8,389 bases of DNA from Candidatus Bathyarchaeota archaeon (GCA_020350305.1 CP070709.1:179106-187494), one strand, 5' to 3'. Positions 1-6,216 are shown, counted from the first letter of the stretch. Numbers and translations: made by a program. Notes: generated from the sequence alone by a model not told the origin.

Positions 1-72
1 ACCTCAAAATATGCCCACCCGCCCGCTCCAATCAGGTACTTTGGCAAAGTGCTGGTCCTCATGAGTCTTTAA
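1..72 (+). CDS. possible C-terminal tail of a truncated upstream gene
   Basis: The first reading frame is open from base 1 to a TAA at 70-72 and would encode 23 residues with the end RYFGKVLVLMSL. Codons are C/G-ending in part, as in the M29 gene downstream. A stop-free run of this length occurs often by chance, and I do not recognise the peptide, so this is only a plausible 3' end of a gene starting left of the window. There is no T-tract just after it; an A/T-rich stretch (81-95) follows. Confidence 0.3.
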   Translation, partial: TSKYAHPPAPIRYFGKVLVLMSL

Positions 73-176
73 GGCTTAGATATAAAATAGATATTTTGCA
101 TGCATGCATGTTGCATTGCCAGATAAGCAGATGGTTTAAATGAGTATAAGAGTGTTTTGTTGACACAAACGGAATG

Positions 177-221
177 TTTATAAGATACAGCGGTTTTATT
201 ATTGAAACATGTGTTTATATA
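177..221 (+). promoter_or_regulatory. tandem TATA-like boxes upstream of the M29 gene
   Basis: Two archaeal TATA-like octamers are visible: TTTATAAG at 177-184 and TTTATATA at 214-221. The second is centred about 24 bp before the ATG at 241, the usual spacing to an archaeal transcription start, so a transcript from it would be leaderless at 241 or have a short leader before the internal ATG at 265. The first box would give a leader of about 35 nt containing GAGGTG (227-232), a good Shine-Dalgarno match. Both may be used. The call is from motif and spacing only. Confidence 0.45.
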
Positions 222-231
222 GCAAAGAGGT

Positions 232-247
232 GTTGCATGTATGCAAC
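232..247. repeat. inverted repeat at the M29 start codon (operator candidate)
   Basis: GTTGCAT, a 2-nt spacer (GT), then ATGCAAC forms a perfect 7-bp inverted repeat that includes the ATG at 241 and overlaps the end of the GAGGTG ribosome-binding site. If transcription starts near 241 from the TATA box at 214-221, this dyad lies on the start site, where a repressor could block polymerase. In RNA the 2-nt spacer is too small for a full hairpin, so a DNA-binding role is likelier. The function is inferred. Confidence 0.35.
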
Positions 248-1350
248 CAATAAGGGAGAATAGAATGTCACCAGAATTTGCAAAAAACGTTGTGAAGACG
301 TGTCTGAGAGTGAAAAAGGCTGACAAGGTAACCATAAACACTTGGCAACACACACTAGACCTCGCAGAAGCTCTAGCCATCGAATGTAGAAGAGAAGGAG
401 CTTTCACCGAAACCACATTGTCCACGGATGAGGTCTTCTACGACACGCTCCTAAACCGCCCACTAGAGAACCTCAGAACCACAGACCCGTTTGGTCTAGC
501 CCTCCTCGACATCGCAACAGCCCGCATCATAATAGGCGGTCCAGAAAACCCTGAAAGAATGAAGACGGTGCCCACTGAAAGGTGGGACGCAATATTCAAA
601 GCAGGAAAACCATTCACCGACAAAATCATCCAAAAGAAGACTCCATCAATAGGCATCCAGCTCGGGCTCGTTACCCCGCAGAGAGCAAAAACCTACGGCT
701 TCAACTACAACGACTGGAAAGCGAGCGTGGATGCAGCCCTAGAAGTTGAATACGAAGAAATGTCAAGGATGGGAAAAAAGATAAGAAGCCTCCTGGAAGA
801 GGCAAGAGAGGTTGACGTATCAGCTGGCCTAAAAACTCGCTTGACGTTTAGACTGGAAGATAGACCAGTTCGCCTTTTCGACGGCGTCATTGACGAAGAA
901 GACATCGCAAAAGGATTAACCTTCGCCTCGCTTCCAGCTGGAAGCGTCTCAGTTGCCCCGAACGAAACCAGCGCCAACGGAACCTTCGTCTCCGACATTC
1001 CCCAACCGCAGTACGGCAAACTAATTCACGACATTTCTTGGAGCTTCAAAGATGGAAAACTCACAGCGTTCAATGGAGGACGAAATGTCGAAGCCGTCAA
1101 AGCCACATGGGAAAAGGCAACCGGAGACAAAGAGAAGATTGCAAGCTTCACTCTGGGAATGAACCCCAAAGCTAAGACAGGCTTCCTCGACAATTCAATA
1201 GTGCTCGGAACAGTCACGGTAGGCATTGGCGAAAACAGAGTGTTGGGCGGAAAAAACAACAGTAGCTGGGGGTTCGGAATAACCACCACAAAACCCACCG
1301 TAAAACTAGACGGAAAAATAATCCTAAAAGACGGGAAATTCACCGTCTAA
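241..1350 (+). CDS. peptidase M29 (aminopeptidase T-like) family protein, metal ligands missing
   Basis: A 369-residue protein of normal M29 length. The N-terminal part (AKNVVKTCLRVKKADKVTI, residues 14-32) and the C-terminal landmarks LPAG (231-234), GMNPKAKTGFLD (306-317), GTVTVGIG (323-330) and GGKNNSSWG (336-344) align with aminopeptidase T/S. Known M29 enzymes use two Glu, two His and one Asp to hold two metal ions. By my alignment these fall on S235, S302, T326, G344 and G346, so none is kept. It is therefore probably not a metallopeptidase, and a binding or scaffold role is possible. The frame is clean and gene-like, which argues against a pseudogene. Two starts are credible: ATG 241 with GAGGTG at 227-232, or ATG 265 with GGGAG at 254-258; the latter fits family N-termini better. 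It is monocistronic, with its own terminator. Confidence 0.85.
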   Translation: MQPIRENRMSPEFAKNVVKTCLRVKKADKVTINTWQHTLDLAEALAIECRREGAFTETTLSTDEVFYDTLLNRPLENLRTTDPFGLALLDIATARIIIGGPENPERMKTVPTERWDAIFKAGKPFTDKIIQKKTPSIGIQLGLVTPQRAKTYGFNYNDWKASVDAALEVEYEEMSRMGKKIRSLLEEAREVDVSAGLKTRLTFRLEDRPVRLFDGVIDEEDIAKGLTFASLPAGSVSVAPNETSANGTFVSDIPQPQYGKLIHDISWSFKDGKLTAFNGGRNVEAVKATWEKATGDKEKIASFTLGMNPKAKTGFLDNSIVLGTVTVGIGENRVLGGKNNSSWGFGITTTKPTVKLDGKIILKDGKFTV

Positions 1351-1363
1351 CCTCAATTTTTTT
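1329..1363 (+). terminator. hairpin plus T-tract terminator of the M29 gene
   Basis: A 6-bp perfect stem, AGACGG (1329-1334) with CCGTCT (1343-1348), encloses an 8-nt loop and overlaps the last codons of the M29 gene. It is followed by seven consecutive T at 1357-1363. Archaeal termination relies mostly on the T-run; the hairpin may help or be incidental. The 160-bp gap to the next start supports separate transcription. Confidence 0.55.
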
Positions 1364-1467
1364 CCTGCCAACAACCAACCCCATTCAGCCAAAACAACAA
1401 AGATTCTTGAAAACCAATCCTCCAACCAGCGTCCACCCCAAACAGCAGACAGACATCAGCACCCAAA

Positions 1468-1490
1468 TGCATGCATGTAATGAGATATTG
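1468..1490 (+). promoter_or_regulatory. putative promoter and upstream TGCATGCATG element of the AKR gene
   Basis: A weak TATA-like AGATATTG lies around 1483-1490, about 25 bp before the TTG at 1511. No convincing Shine-Dalgarno sequence precedes that TTG, which together suggests a leaderless transcript. Directly upstream sits the palindromic TGCATGCATG (1468-1477), also found in extended form at 97-110 upstream of the M29 gene. Its place next to the TATA box would suit a transcription factor. This is inference from position and repetition only. Confidence 0.3.
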
Positions 1491-1510
1491 GAAAAAGTCG
1501 GCGCAAGAAT

Positions 1511-2506
1511 TTGAAGTATCGCAACCTGGGAAAGCATGGTTTGATAGTTTCCGAGATCAGCCTTGGGACCATGTATCACGGGTCGTATATCTCGAAGAAT
1601 AGAAGCCAGAAAATCTTGCGCGCTGCAATTGATGAAGGGATAAACTTCATCGACTGTGCAGATAGATACGGAATATACGACTCGGACCTAGACATCGAAA
1701 AATGTACACAAGCTGAAATAATCCTTGGAGAATTCCTAAAACAGAATAAACGAGATGATCTAGTAATCAGCAGCAAACTCTGGTTTCAAATGCGGGAGAG
1801 TGTGAACAGCGGCGGTTTAAACCGCAAACACATTCGTGAAGGAATTCAGAAATCCCTAAAGCACCTTCAAACCGATTATCTGGATGTATATTTTTGTCAC
1901 AGACCAGACCGGGCCACGCCCTTGAATGAAACGATAGCAACAATGAGCACCCTCGTGGACGAAGGATTGATACATTATTGGGGAACCAGCTGGTGGCCGC
2001 CATACCTTATAGAGCGAACTATTGGAATTGCCAAAGAATTGGGTTACCACACCCCGTCAGTGGAAGAACCCCCATACCACATGTTCGGACGCTTCATTGA
2101 GGTTGAACTCTTCGATATCGCATCACATCACGGAATGGGAATAGCCGCTTTTGAAGCCCTCGCAGGAGGATTTCTAACGGGGAAGTACCTTCAAGATATT
2201 CCAAAAGGAAGTCGAGCTGATGTAATAGACAGTTTCCGCGAGAGCGTTCAAAGTGAAAGAATCAAGAAACGCAATGAAAAAATCAAAGCGTTGAAAGATC
2301 TGGCGCAGTCAATCGATATCCCTTTGAGCCACTTGGCCCTGGCATGGGTACTCCGGCGACCGGAGATTTCTTCTACTATCATGGGGGCATCAAAGCCCGA
2401 TCAAGTCGTATCAAACACCGCCGCGTGCGACGTATCACTTGATGATGACACACTTCTGCGAATTGAAGAAATCCTAGACAATAAACCAACATCCCTTTTC
2501 AAGTAG
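1511..2506 (+). CDS. aldo/keto reductase (Kv-beta-like branch)
   Basis: A 331-residue TIM-barrel oxidoreductase of the aldo/keto reductase superfamily, expected to reduce aldehydes or ketones with NADPH in the cytosol; the substrate cannot be read from sequence. The N-terminus MKYRNLGKHGLIVSEISLGT is typical. The catalytic tetrad is present: D48 and Y53 in FIDCADRY, K89 in ISSKLW, and H130 in YFCHRPD. The strand YWGTSWWPP (after residue 155) and the C-terminal GASKPDQVVSN match the cofactor-binding region. The start is TTG at 1511 because family homology begins there; there is no ribosome-binding site, so it may be leaderless. It appears monocistronic, with 421 bp to the next gene. An enzyme on sugars or a Kv-beta-type reductase of unknown substrate are both possible. 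Confidence 0.9.
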   Translation: MKYRNLGKHGLIVSEISLGTMYHGSYISKNRSQKILRAAIDEGINFIDCADRYGIYDSDLDIEKCTQAEIILGEFLKQNKRDDLVISSKLWFQMRESVNSGGLNRKHIREGIQKSLKHLQTDYLDVYFCHRPDRATPLNETIATMSTLVDEGLIHYWGTSWWPPYLIERTIGIAKELGYHTPSVEEPPYHMFGRFIEVELFDIASHHGMGIAAFEALAGGFLTGKYLQDIPKGSRADVIDSFRESVQSERIKKRNEKIKALKDLAQSIDIPLSHLALAWVLRRPEISSTIMGASKPDQVVSNTAACDVSLDDDTLLRIEEILDNKPTSLFK

Positions 2507-2638
2507 CCATCAGCTGCGATCGTGATGCGCGCCTGGATCTTTGGTCAAGCTTCTAGCATGCTAACACTGCGATAGCCTAACGGAATGTGCTTGTTTGTGC
2601 TCGAAAGTGTGAAATACTATTGAAGGCTGGAAGGTTTC

Positions 2639-2654
2639 AGCGCTCGGTCTCCCG
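2639..2654 (+). repeat. 16-bp direct repeat, copy 1
   Basis: AGCGCTCGGTCTCCCG here is identical to 2972-2987 inside the first gene of the polB2 operon, where it encodes Ala-Leu-Gly-Leu-Pro. The match ends sharply on both sides. It may be a fragment of a past duplication or a shared binding sequence. Confidence 0.6.
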
Positions 2655-2712
2655 CAGGAGTTCAGGTTTCTCCACAAGTCACAAAACCAGATCTATCTGC
2701 ACCTAGGTTAGA

Positions 2713-2829
2713 ATGAAAATGTTGGCGTTGCTGGTGGTTGTCTTGGTTGTCGTGATAGTGGTTCTTTGCAGCTCTGGCTTCAGCATGCATGTGGGAAGGT
2801 TTGTCGTATTAGTTGACTCTGAATTATAG
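2713..2829 (+). CDS. possible small single-span membrane peptide
   Basis: An ATG-initiated 38-codon ORF ending in TAG at 2827-2829. Residues 4-18 are almost all Leu and Val and would form one membrane segment, followed by CSSGFS and a short tail ending VLVDSEL. There is no clear ribosome-binding site (AGGTT at 2706-2710 is weak and close), and G/T-rich DNA readily encodes Leu/Val runs by chance. I recognise no family. Confidence 0.25.
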   Translation: MKMLALLVVVLVVVIVVLCSSGFSMHVGRFVVLVDSEL

Positions 2830-2892
2830 TAGAATATCGGTTTTACTTTCACCAACGAGTCTCTCGAACTATGGAATATTTTTCTACTAAAT

Positions 2893-2901
2893 GCTTATGA
2901 G
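2893..2901 (+). promoter_or_regulatory. TATA-like box of the polB2 operon
   Basis: GCTTATGAG lies about 30 bp before the TTG at 2928, placing a transcription start near 2922 and leaving at most a few leader bases. This agrees with the lack of a Shine-Dalgarno sequence before the first gene, whereas the second gene in the operon has a strong one. Confidence 0.4.
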
Positions 2902-2927
2902 CTGAGGGTTCACTTTTTCATACCCCC

Positions 2928-3644
2928 TTGTGCGTAGTGGCTGCGTTGTCCGGAAAATCCAACAGACTGTTAGCGCTCGGTCTCCCGAAAATAGATGATG
3001 CTTTCCCAGGTTTTCAAAGGGGTGACTTTGCCGTTTTGTTTGGTCATCCTATTTGTAGGACTTTATCATTTCTTTTGTGTGTCCGTTGTCAGTTGCCTCT
3101 CAGGAAGGAGGGACTGAATTCTAGAGCAATCTACATTGATGGTGGGAATACTTTTGATCCATACGCTGTTTCAGCGATAGCCCGAGAATACGGTTTGAAA
3201 CCAAAATCTGTGCTCGAGAATATTTTCATTTCCAGAGCGTTCACGGCATATCAGCTGACAGTCTTGGTGTTTGAGAAATTGGAAGATGCTCTGAAGCGAT
3301 ACAGGTCTAAATTGGTCGTTGTTTCGGGCATTACTAGGTTGTTTCTTGATCGCGATGTACCTAAAAAGGAAGGTGAAGACGTCTTCATGAAGATGACTCG
3401 GTATCTTTTAGAACTCGCTTCGAGAAGACGAGCTGTCATTGTTGCTACCTGTGCTTCTCGACGTTACTCAAGAAGAAGCATGTTTCTGGAATCCGTCTTG
3501 TTTGGAAGAGCAAACACTGTGATAGGGCTGAAGGAGTCTCAAGGTGCCTTAAAGTTCGTTTTGGAGCTTCATCCGAGCATTAAGCCGTTTACTGTTGATT
3601 TTCCTTCTAATGCGGTCACGATGGACATGTTTATGGAGGCTTGA
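2928..3644 (+). CDS. RecA/RadA-like paralogue lacking ATPase motifs, polB2-linked
   Basis: A 238-residue protein with the archaeal RecA/RadA/RadB-type core: LGLPKIDDAFPGFQRGDFAVLFG (17-39), then IYIDGGNTFDPYAVSAIAREYGL (68-90) and NIFISRAFTAYQL (98-110). The nucleotide motifs are lost. The P-loop position reads GHPICRTLS (39-47) with no GKT; the Walker B Asp is Ser133 in LVVVSGI; and the catalytic Glu of the IDTEG-type motif is Gly73. It should not hydrolyse ATP but may bind a polymerase or RadA filament, like bacterial ImuA. It is first in an operon, with its stop 3 nt before the next ATG. The start is uncertain: TTG 2928 (used here), GTG 2937 or TTG 2946, all just downstream of the probable transcription start. 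Codons favour T/G in third position. Confidence 0.8.
   Translation: MCVVAALSGKSNRLLALGLPKIDDAFPGFQRGDFAVLFGHPICRTLSFLLCVRCQLPLRKEGLNSRAIYIDGGNTFDPYAVSAIAREYGLKPKSVLENIFISRAFTAYQLTVLVFEKLEDALKRYRSKLVVVSGITRLFLDRDVPKKEGEDVFMKMTRYLLELASRRRAVIVATCASRRYSRRSMFLESVLFGRANTVIGLKESQGALKFVLELHPSIKPFTVDFPSNAVTMDMFMEA
2972..2987 (+). repeat. 16-bp direct repeat, copy 2
   Basis: AGCGCTCGGTCTCCCG, identical to 2639-2654 but here within codons 15-20 of the RecA-like gene. No similarity continues on either side. Confidence 0.6.
3635..3639 (+). promoter_or_regulatory. Shine-Dalgarno site of the small operon gene
   Basis: GGAGG lies inside the last codons of the RecA-like gene, 8 nt before the ATG at 3648. 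This fixes the start of the second gene and points to translational coupling within one transcript. Confidence 0.7.
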
Positions 3645-3647
3645 TGA

Positions 3648-3917
3648 ATGGGAAAAACGGTTCCATCGTATCGCCAAGCATTGGAGCATGAAATTGAGAG
3701 GTGGAAGGGCTTCAAGAAAGGGCTGAGAGGGAAGGACGCTGAAGCTTTTGATCATATGATGAACGCTTGCAGAATGTTCGCATCAGCGGGAAGCATGGCG
3801 ACGCGACCGATTTTGCTTGAAGCAATGTTCATGTCGATTCTGCTTCACCAAGAGAAGGTGTTAACGGAGATTAAAGAGAGACTTGACAGACTGGAAAAGC
3901 AGCTTAACCAGCCTTAA
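3648..3917 (+). CDS. small conserved helical protein of the polB2 operon
   Basis: An 89-residue, soluble, mostly helical protein with no Cys pair, signal peptide or membrane span. Landmarks are PSYRQALEHEIERWKGF (5-21), LRGKDAEAFDHMMNACRMFA (26-45) and PILLEAMFMSILLHQEK (54-70), and a charged heptad-like C-terminus (EIKERLDRLEKQL) that could form a short coiled coil. I recall small proteins of this style beside archaeal PolB2 genes, such as the short ORF in the Sulfolobales dpo2 cluster, but could not confirm homology. The start is firm: ATG 8 nt after GGAGG. The gene begins 3 nt after the RecA-like gene and its end may overlap the polymerase start by 35 nt, so all three are co-transcribed. 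It is probably an adaptor between the RecA-like protein and the polymerase (inference). Confidence 0.8.
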   Translation: MGKTVPSYRQALEHEIERWKGFKKGLRGKDAEAFDHMMNACRMFASAGSMATRPILLEAMFMSILLHQEKVLTEIKERLDRLEKQLNQP

Positions 3918-6201
3918 ACCGTTGAAAGGCTGGTTACTCGACGTGTATCCTTCAAATTCTGGTCAAATGACAGTGTGGATTATAACAGAGAATGGAGAAC
4001 GAGTAAGGCTCGTGGACAAGTTTCAGCCCAAAATCTACGTTTCAGGCAAAATTGCCGACTTGTCCCAGTTGACCAATCAGATTGCAACGAGCAAATCGGT
4101 GGTCAAGTGGCGTTACGCTGAGAAATATGCTGATTTCATGGAAAACAATAGATCAAAGGTTTTAGAGATAACCATGAGTGATTGTCTTCGGATTTCCCAC
4201 TTTGCTCGCAAATTGTTGCGGCTTGGGGGGCATCAGAAGTTTAGGCTGCATAACGTGGATGTTCCAGATGCGCAGGCTTATTTCTATGATAGGGACATTT
4301 TTCCGCTTGCCTTCATGATGATCACGGTTCAGAGTGACAGACTTGCTTACTGGTTACTCGATTCGGTTGAAAGTGTGAACTATGAGATTCCTCCTCTTCG
4401 GCTAATGTCATTGCGTGTGGAAATAGTCACAGACAGGCCAACTCCTAATTTCAGCGACCCAATTAGCTCCATCACTGTAGAATGTAGTGGAGAAAAAATT
4501 GTTATTGATGAGAAAGATGAAAGGGAAAAGATTCTCAAGATGGTTGAGCTCGTCAGAGAGAAGGACCCTGACATCATCTTTACTCGTGGCGGAGACTCCT
4601 TCCTTTTTCCGTATCTTGCTCGTAGGGCACTGGTAAACGGAGTGCTTGGCAAGCTTGTTCTAGGAAGAGAGGATGTTCCTCTTAGGGCTAAGAAGAAGCT
4701 TGGGATGACTTTCTTCTCGTATGGAAGGGTTTACTTCAAGGCGCCCATGCTTAGGTTGTATGGACGAATCCATGCGGATGAGGAAAACACGTTCATTTAC
4801 TCGGCCTGTGAATTAGATGGGTTGATTGAGGTTTCGAGGACTTGTAGAGTTCCGTTGCACAGAGCTGCAAGGGCTTCGATCGGATCTATTATGTCGTCTT
4901 TGCAGTTGTATCAAGCTACGAAGGATGATATTCTTATTCCTTGGAAGAAGAGGGCGCCTGAGGCTTTCAAGTCGGCTTGGGAGCTGCTTGTGGCTGATAG
5001 GGGAGGTTTCATTTTTGAGCCTAAACTGGGCATACATGACTGGGTTGCTGAAGTCGACTTTTCTTCCATGTATCCAACTTTGATGGCGAAGTGCAACATC
5101 TCAGCTGAAACCGTGCTCTGTAAGTGTTGTCCAGATTCGAAGCTGAGAGTTCCTGAACTTGGATATAATGTGTGTGAGAAGCGGGAGGGAATAGTTCCGC
5201 GGACCTTGAAGATGATTTTGAAGAAGCGAGCCACCTATAAGCGTTTGAGAAATGAGGTTGAAGACCCTGAGTTAAGGCGGGTCTTCAATCGTAGGCAAAA
5301 TGCCTTGAAGTGGATTTTGGTGACATGCTTTGGTTATCTAGGGTACAAGAACGCTCGTTTTGGCAAGGTTGATGCTCACATTGCTGTTTGTGCTTTTGCC
5401 AGGGATGCTCTTTTGAAAACTGTGCGTATGGCTGAGGAGCGAGGTTTCGAAATAGTTCATGGAATTGTTGATTCTCTGTGGCTTAAAAAGGAAAGTGCTT
5501 CTCCAATGGAGTATGTTGAGCTCTGCAACGCTGTTTCGAGGGAAATCGGGGTGCAATTGAATGTTGAGGGTAGATATCGGTGGATTGTGTTTCTACCGTC
5601 TAGAATGCATGTGGAGGTTCCTGTTCTCAACCGGTACTATGGAGTGTTTGACTCTGGTAAGATCAAAGTGAGAGGCATTGAGGCAGTAAGACGAGATACG
5701 CCGCCTTTCATTAAGAGGGTTCAGATGGATATGATAAGGGTTCTTGCGAAAGCTTCAAACTCTGAGGCGTTTATGAAGAGGATTCCAGAGGCAGTGGAAG
5801 TTTTGAGAAGTTATGTGGAGAGGCTAAAGAAGAGAGATGTTGATGTACAAAATTTGATTGTTGCTAAGCGGCTTTCTATGCATCCGGATAGGTATGCTCA
5901 TGATGTTTTTCAGGCTATAGCTGCTAGGCAGTTGATGAGAGAAGGTGCTGAGGTTTCTGGGGGGCAAACCGTTCGGTACTTGATAACTGATGCTGAAAAC
6001 AAAAGGTCGAACAACCGTGTGAAGGTTGCTGAACTGGTTAATGATGACACTCGCTTCGATGTTGAAAAGTATGTGGACATGCTGATCATGGCAGGGGTAA
6101 ACATTCTAAGCCCATTTGGATGCACTGAAGAAGGACTGAAGGCTGAGATATGTTACGGTGAGAAACAGACGTTACTCAAACCTACTCTAGTTGCAAGATG
6201 A
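3883..6201 (+). CDS. polB2: B-family DNA polymerase, PolB2 (Dpo2) type
   Basis: A 772-residue archaeal B-family polymerase. The N-terminal domain starts around GWLLDVYP (16-23). The exonuclease domain (about 170-330) is degraded: the Exo I Asp is replaced (LRVEI 177-181), Exo II reads GGDSFLFPYL (236-245) with Leu for Asp, and the Exo III Tyr is lost (ACELD 308-312). The polymerase domain keeps motif A D392 (DFSSMYP), the dNTP-binding LKKRATYK (446-453) and K476 of motif B, but NSxYG is VTCFG (480-484) and YGDTDS is HGIVDS (526-531), keeping only the second Asp (D530). A Cys cluster (C413, C415, C416, C431) and the thumb motif RGIEAVRRD (597-605) follow. This is the PolB2 pattern, once called inactivated, with Dpo2 later linked to damage tolerance. 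Proofreading is very unlikely, and weak synthesis is possible. Start TTG 3883 overlaps the small gene by 35 nt; TTG 3922 is an alternative. Confidence 0.9.
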   Translation: MTDWKSSLTSLKPLKGWLLDVYPSNSGQMTVWIITENGERVRLVDKFQPKIYVSGKIADLSQLTNQIATSKSVVKWRYAEKYADFMENNRSKVLEITMSDCLRISHFARKLLRLGGHQKFRLHNVDVPDAQAYFYDRDIFPLAFMMITVQSDRLAYWLLDSVESVNYEIPPLRLMSLRVEIVTDRPTPNFSDPISSITVECSGEKIVIDEKDEREKILKMVELVREKDPDIIFTRGGDSFLFPYLARRALVNGVLGKLVLGREDVPLRAKKKLGMTFFSYGRVYFKAPMLRLYGRIHADEENTFIYSACELDGLIEVSRTCRVPLHRAARASIGSIMSSLQLYQATKDDILIPWKKRAPEAFKSAWELLVADRGGFIFEPKLGIHDWVAEVDFSSMYPTLMAKCNISAETVLCKCCPDSKLRVPELGYNVCEKREGIVPRTLKMILKKRATYKRLRNEVEDPELRRVFNRRQNALKWILVTCFGYLGYKNARFGKVDAHIAVCAFARDALLKTVRMAEERGFEIVHGIVDSLWLKKESASPMEYVELCNAVSREIGVQLNVEGRYRWIVFLPSRMHVEVPVLNRYYGVFDSGKIKVRGIEAVRRDTPPFIKRVQMDMIRVLAKASNSEAFMKRIPEAVEVLRSYVERLKKRDVDVQNLIVAKRLSMHPDRYAHDVFQAIAARQLMREGAEVSGGQTVRYLITDAENKRSNNRVKVAELVNDDTRFDVEKYVDMLIMAGVNILSPFGCTEEGLKAEICYGEKQTLLKPTLVAR

Positions 6202-6216
6202 AATGCCGAGAGTAGG
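6181..6216. repeat. 8-bp inverted repeat joining the polB2 3' end and the tRNA
   Basis: CCTACTCT (6181-6188, last polB2 codons) and AGAGTAGG (6209-6216, the tRNA acceptor/T-stem 3' strand read on the other strand) are perfect inverted copies with a 20-nt spacer. The hairpin could form in either convergent transcript and could compete with tRNA folding. No T-tract follows, so a terminator role is only a possibility. Confidence 0.5.

Larger units (their letters stand above)
2507..2927. other. 421-bp intergenic region upstream of the polB2 operon
   Basis: No gene of ordinary size is visible on either strand. It contains a 10-bp palindrome TAGCATGCTA (2554-2563), one copy of a 16-bp direct repeat (2639-2654), a possible 38-codon membrane-peptide ORF (2713-2829) and a TATA-like GCTTATGAG (2893-2901) ahead of the operon. 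No strong T-tract terminator follows the aldo/keto reductase. The stretch could also be the remnant of a decayed gene, but I see no recognisable protein similarity in any frame. Confidence 0.6.

Noticed and set aside
2845..2850. ACTTTC resembling the ANTTTC damage-response hexamer described for Sulfolobales
   Set aside because: A degenerate 6-mer is expected often by chance, only one copy was found near the operon, and the organism is probably not a Sulfolobales member.
2507..2927. C/D box RNA in the intergenic gap
   Set aside because: GTGATGC at about 2526 only partly matches the C box, and no matching D box and guide arrangement was found.
4826..5083. An 85-codon + strand ORF inside polB2
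   Set aside because: It is wholly within the polymerase palm region in another frame, where PolB2 motif A is unambiguous; its Arg/Leu-rich product is a frame artefact.
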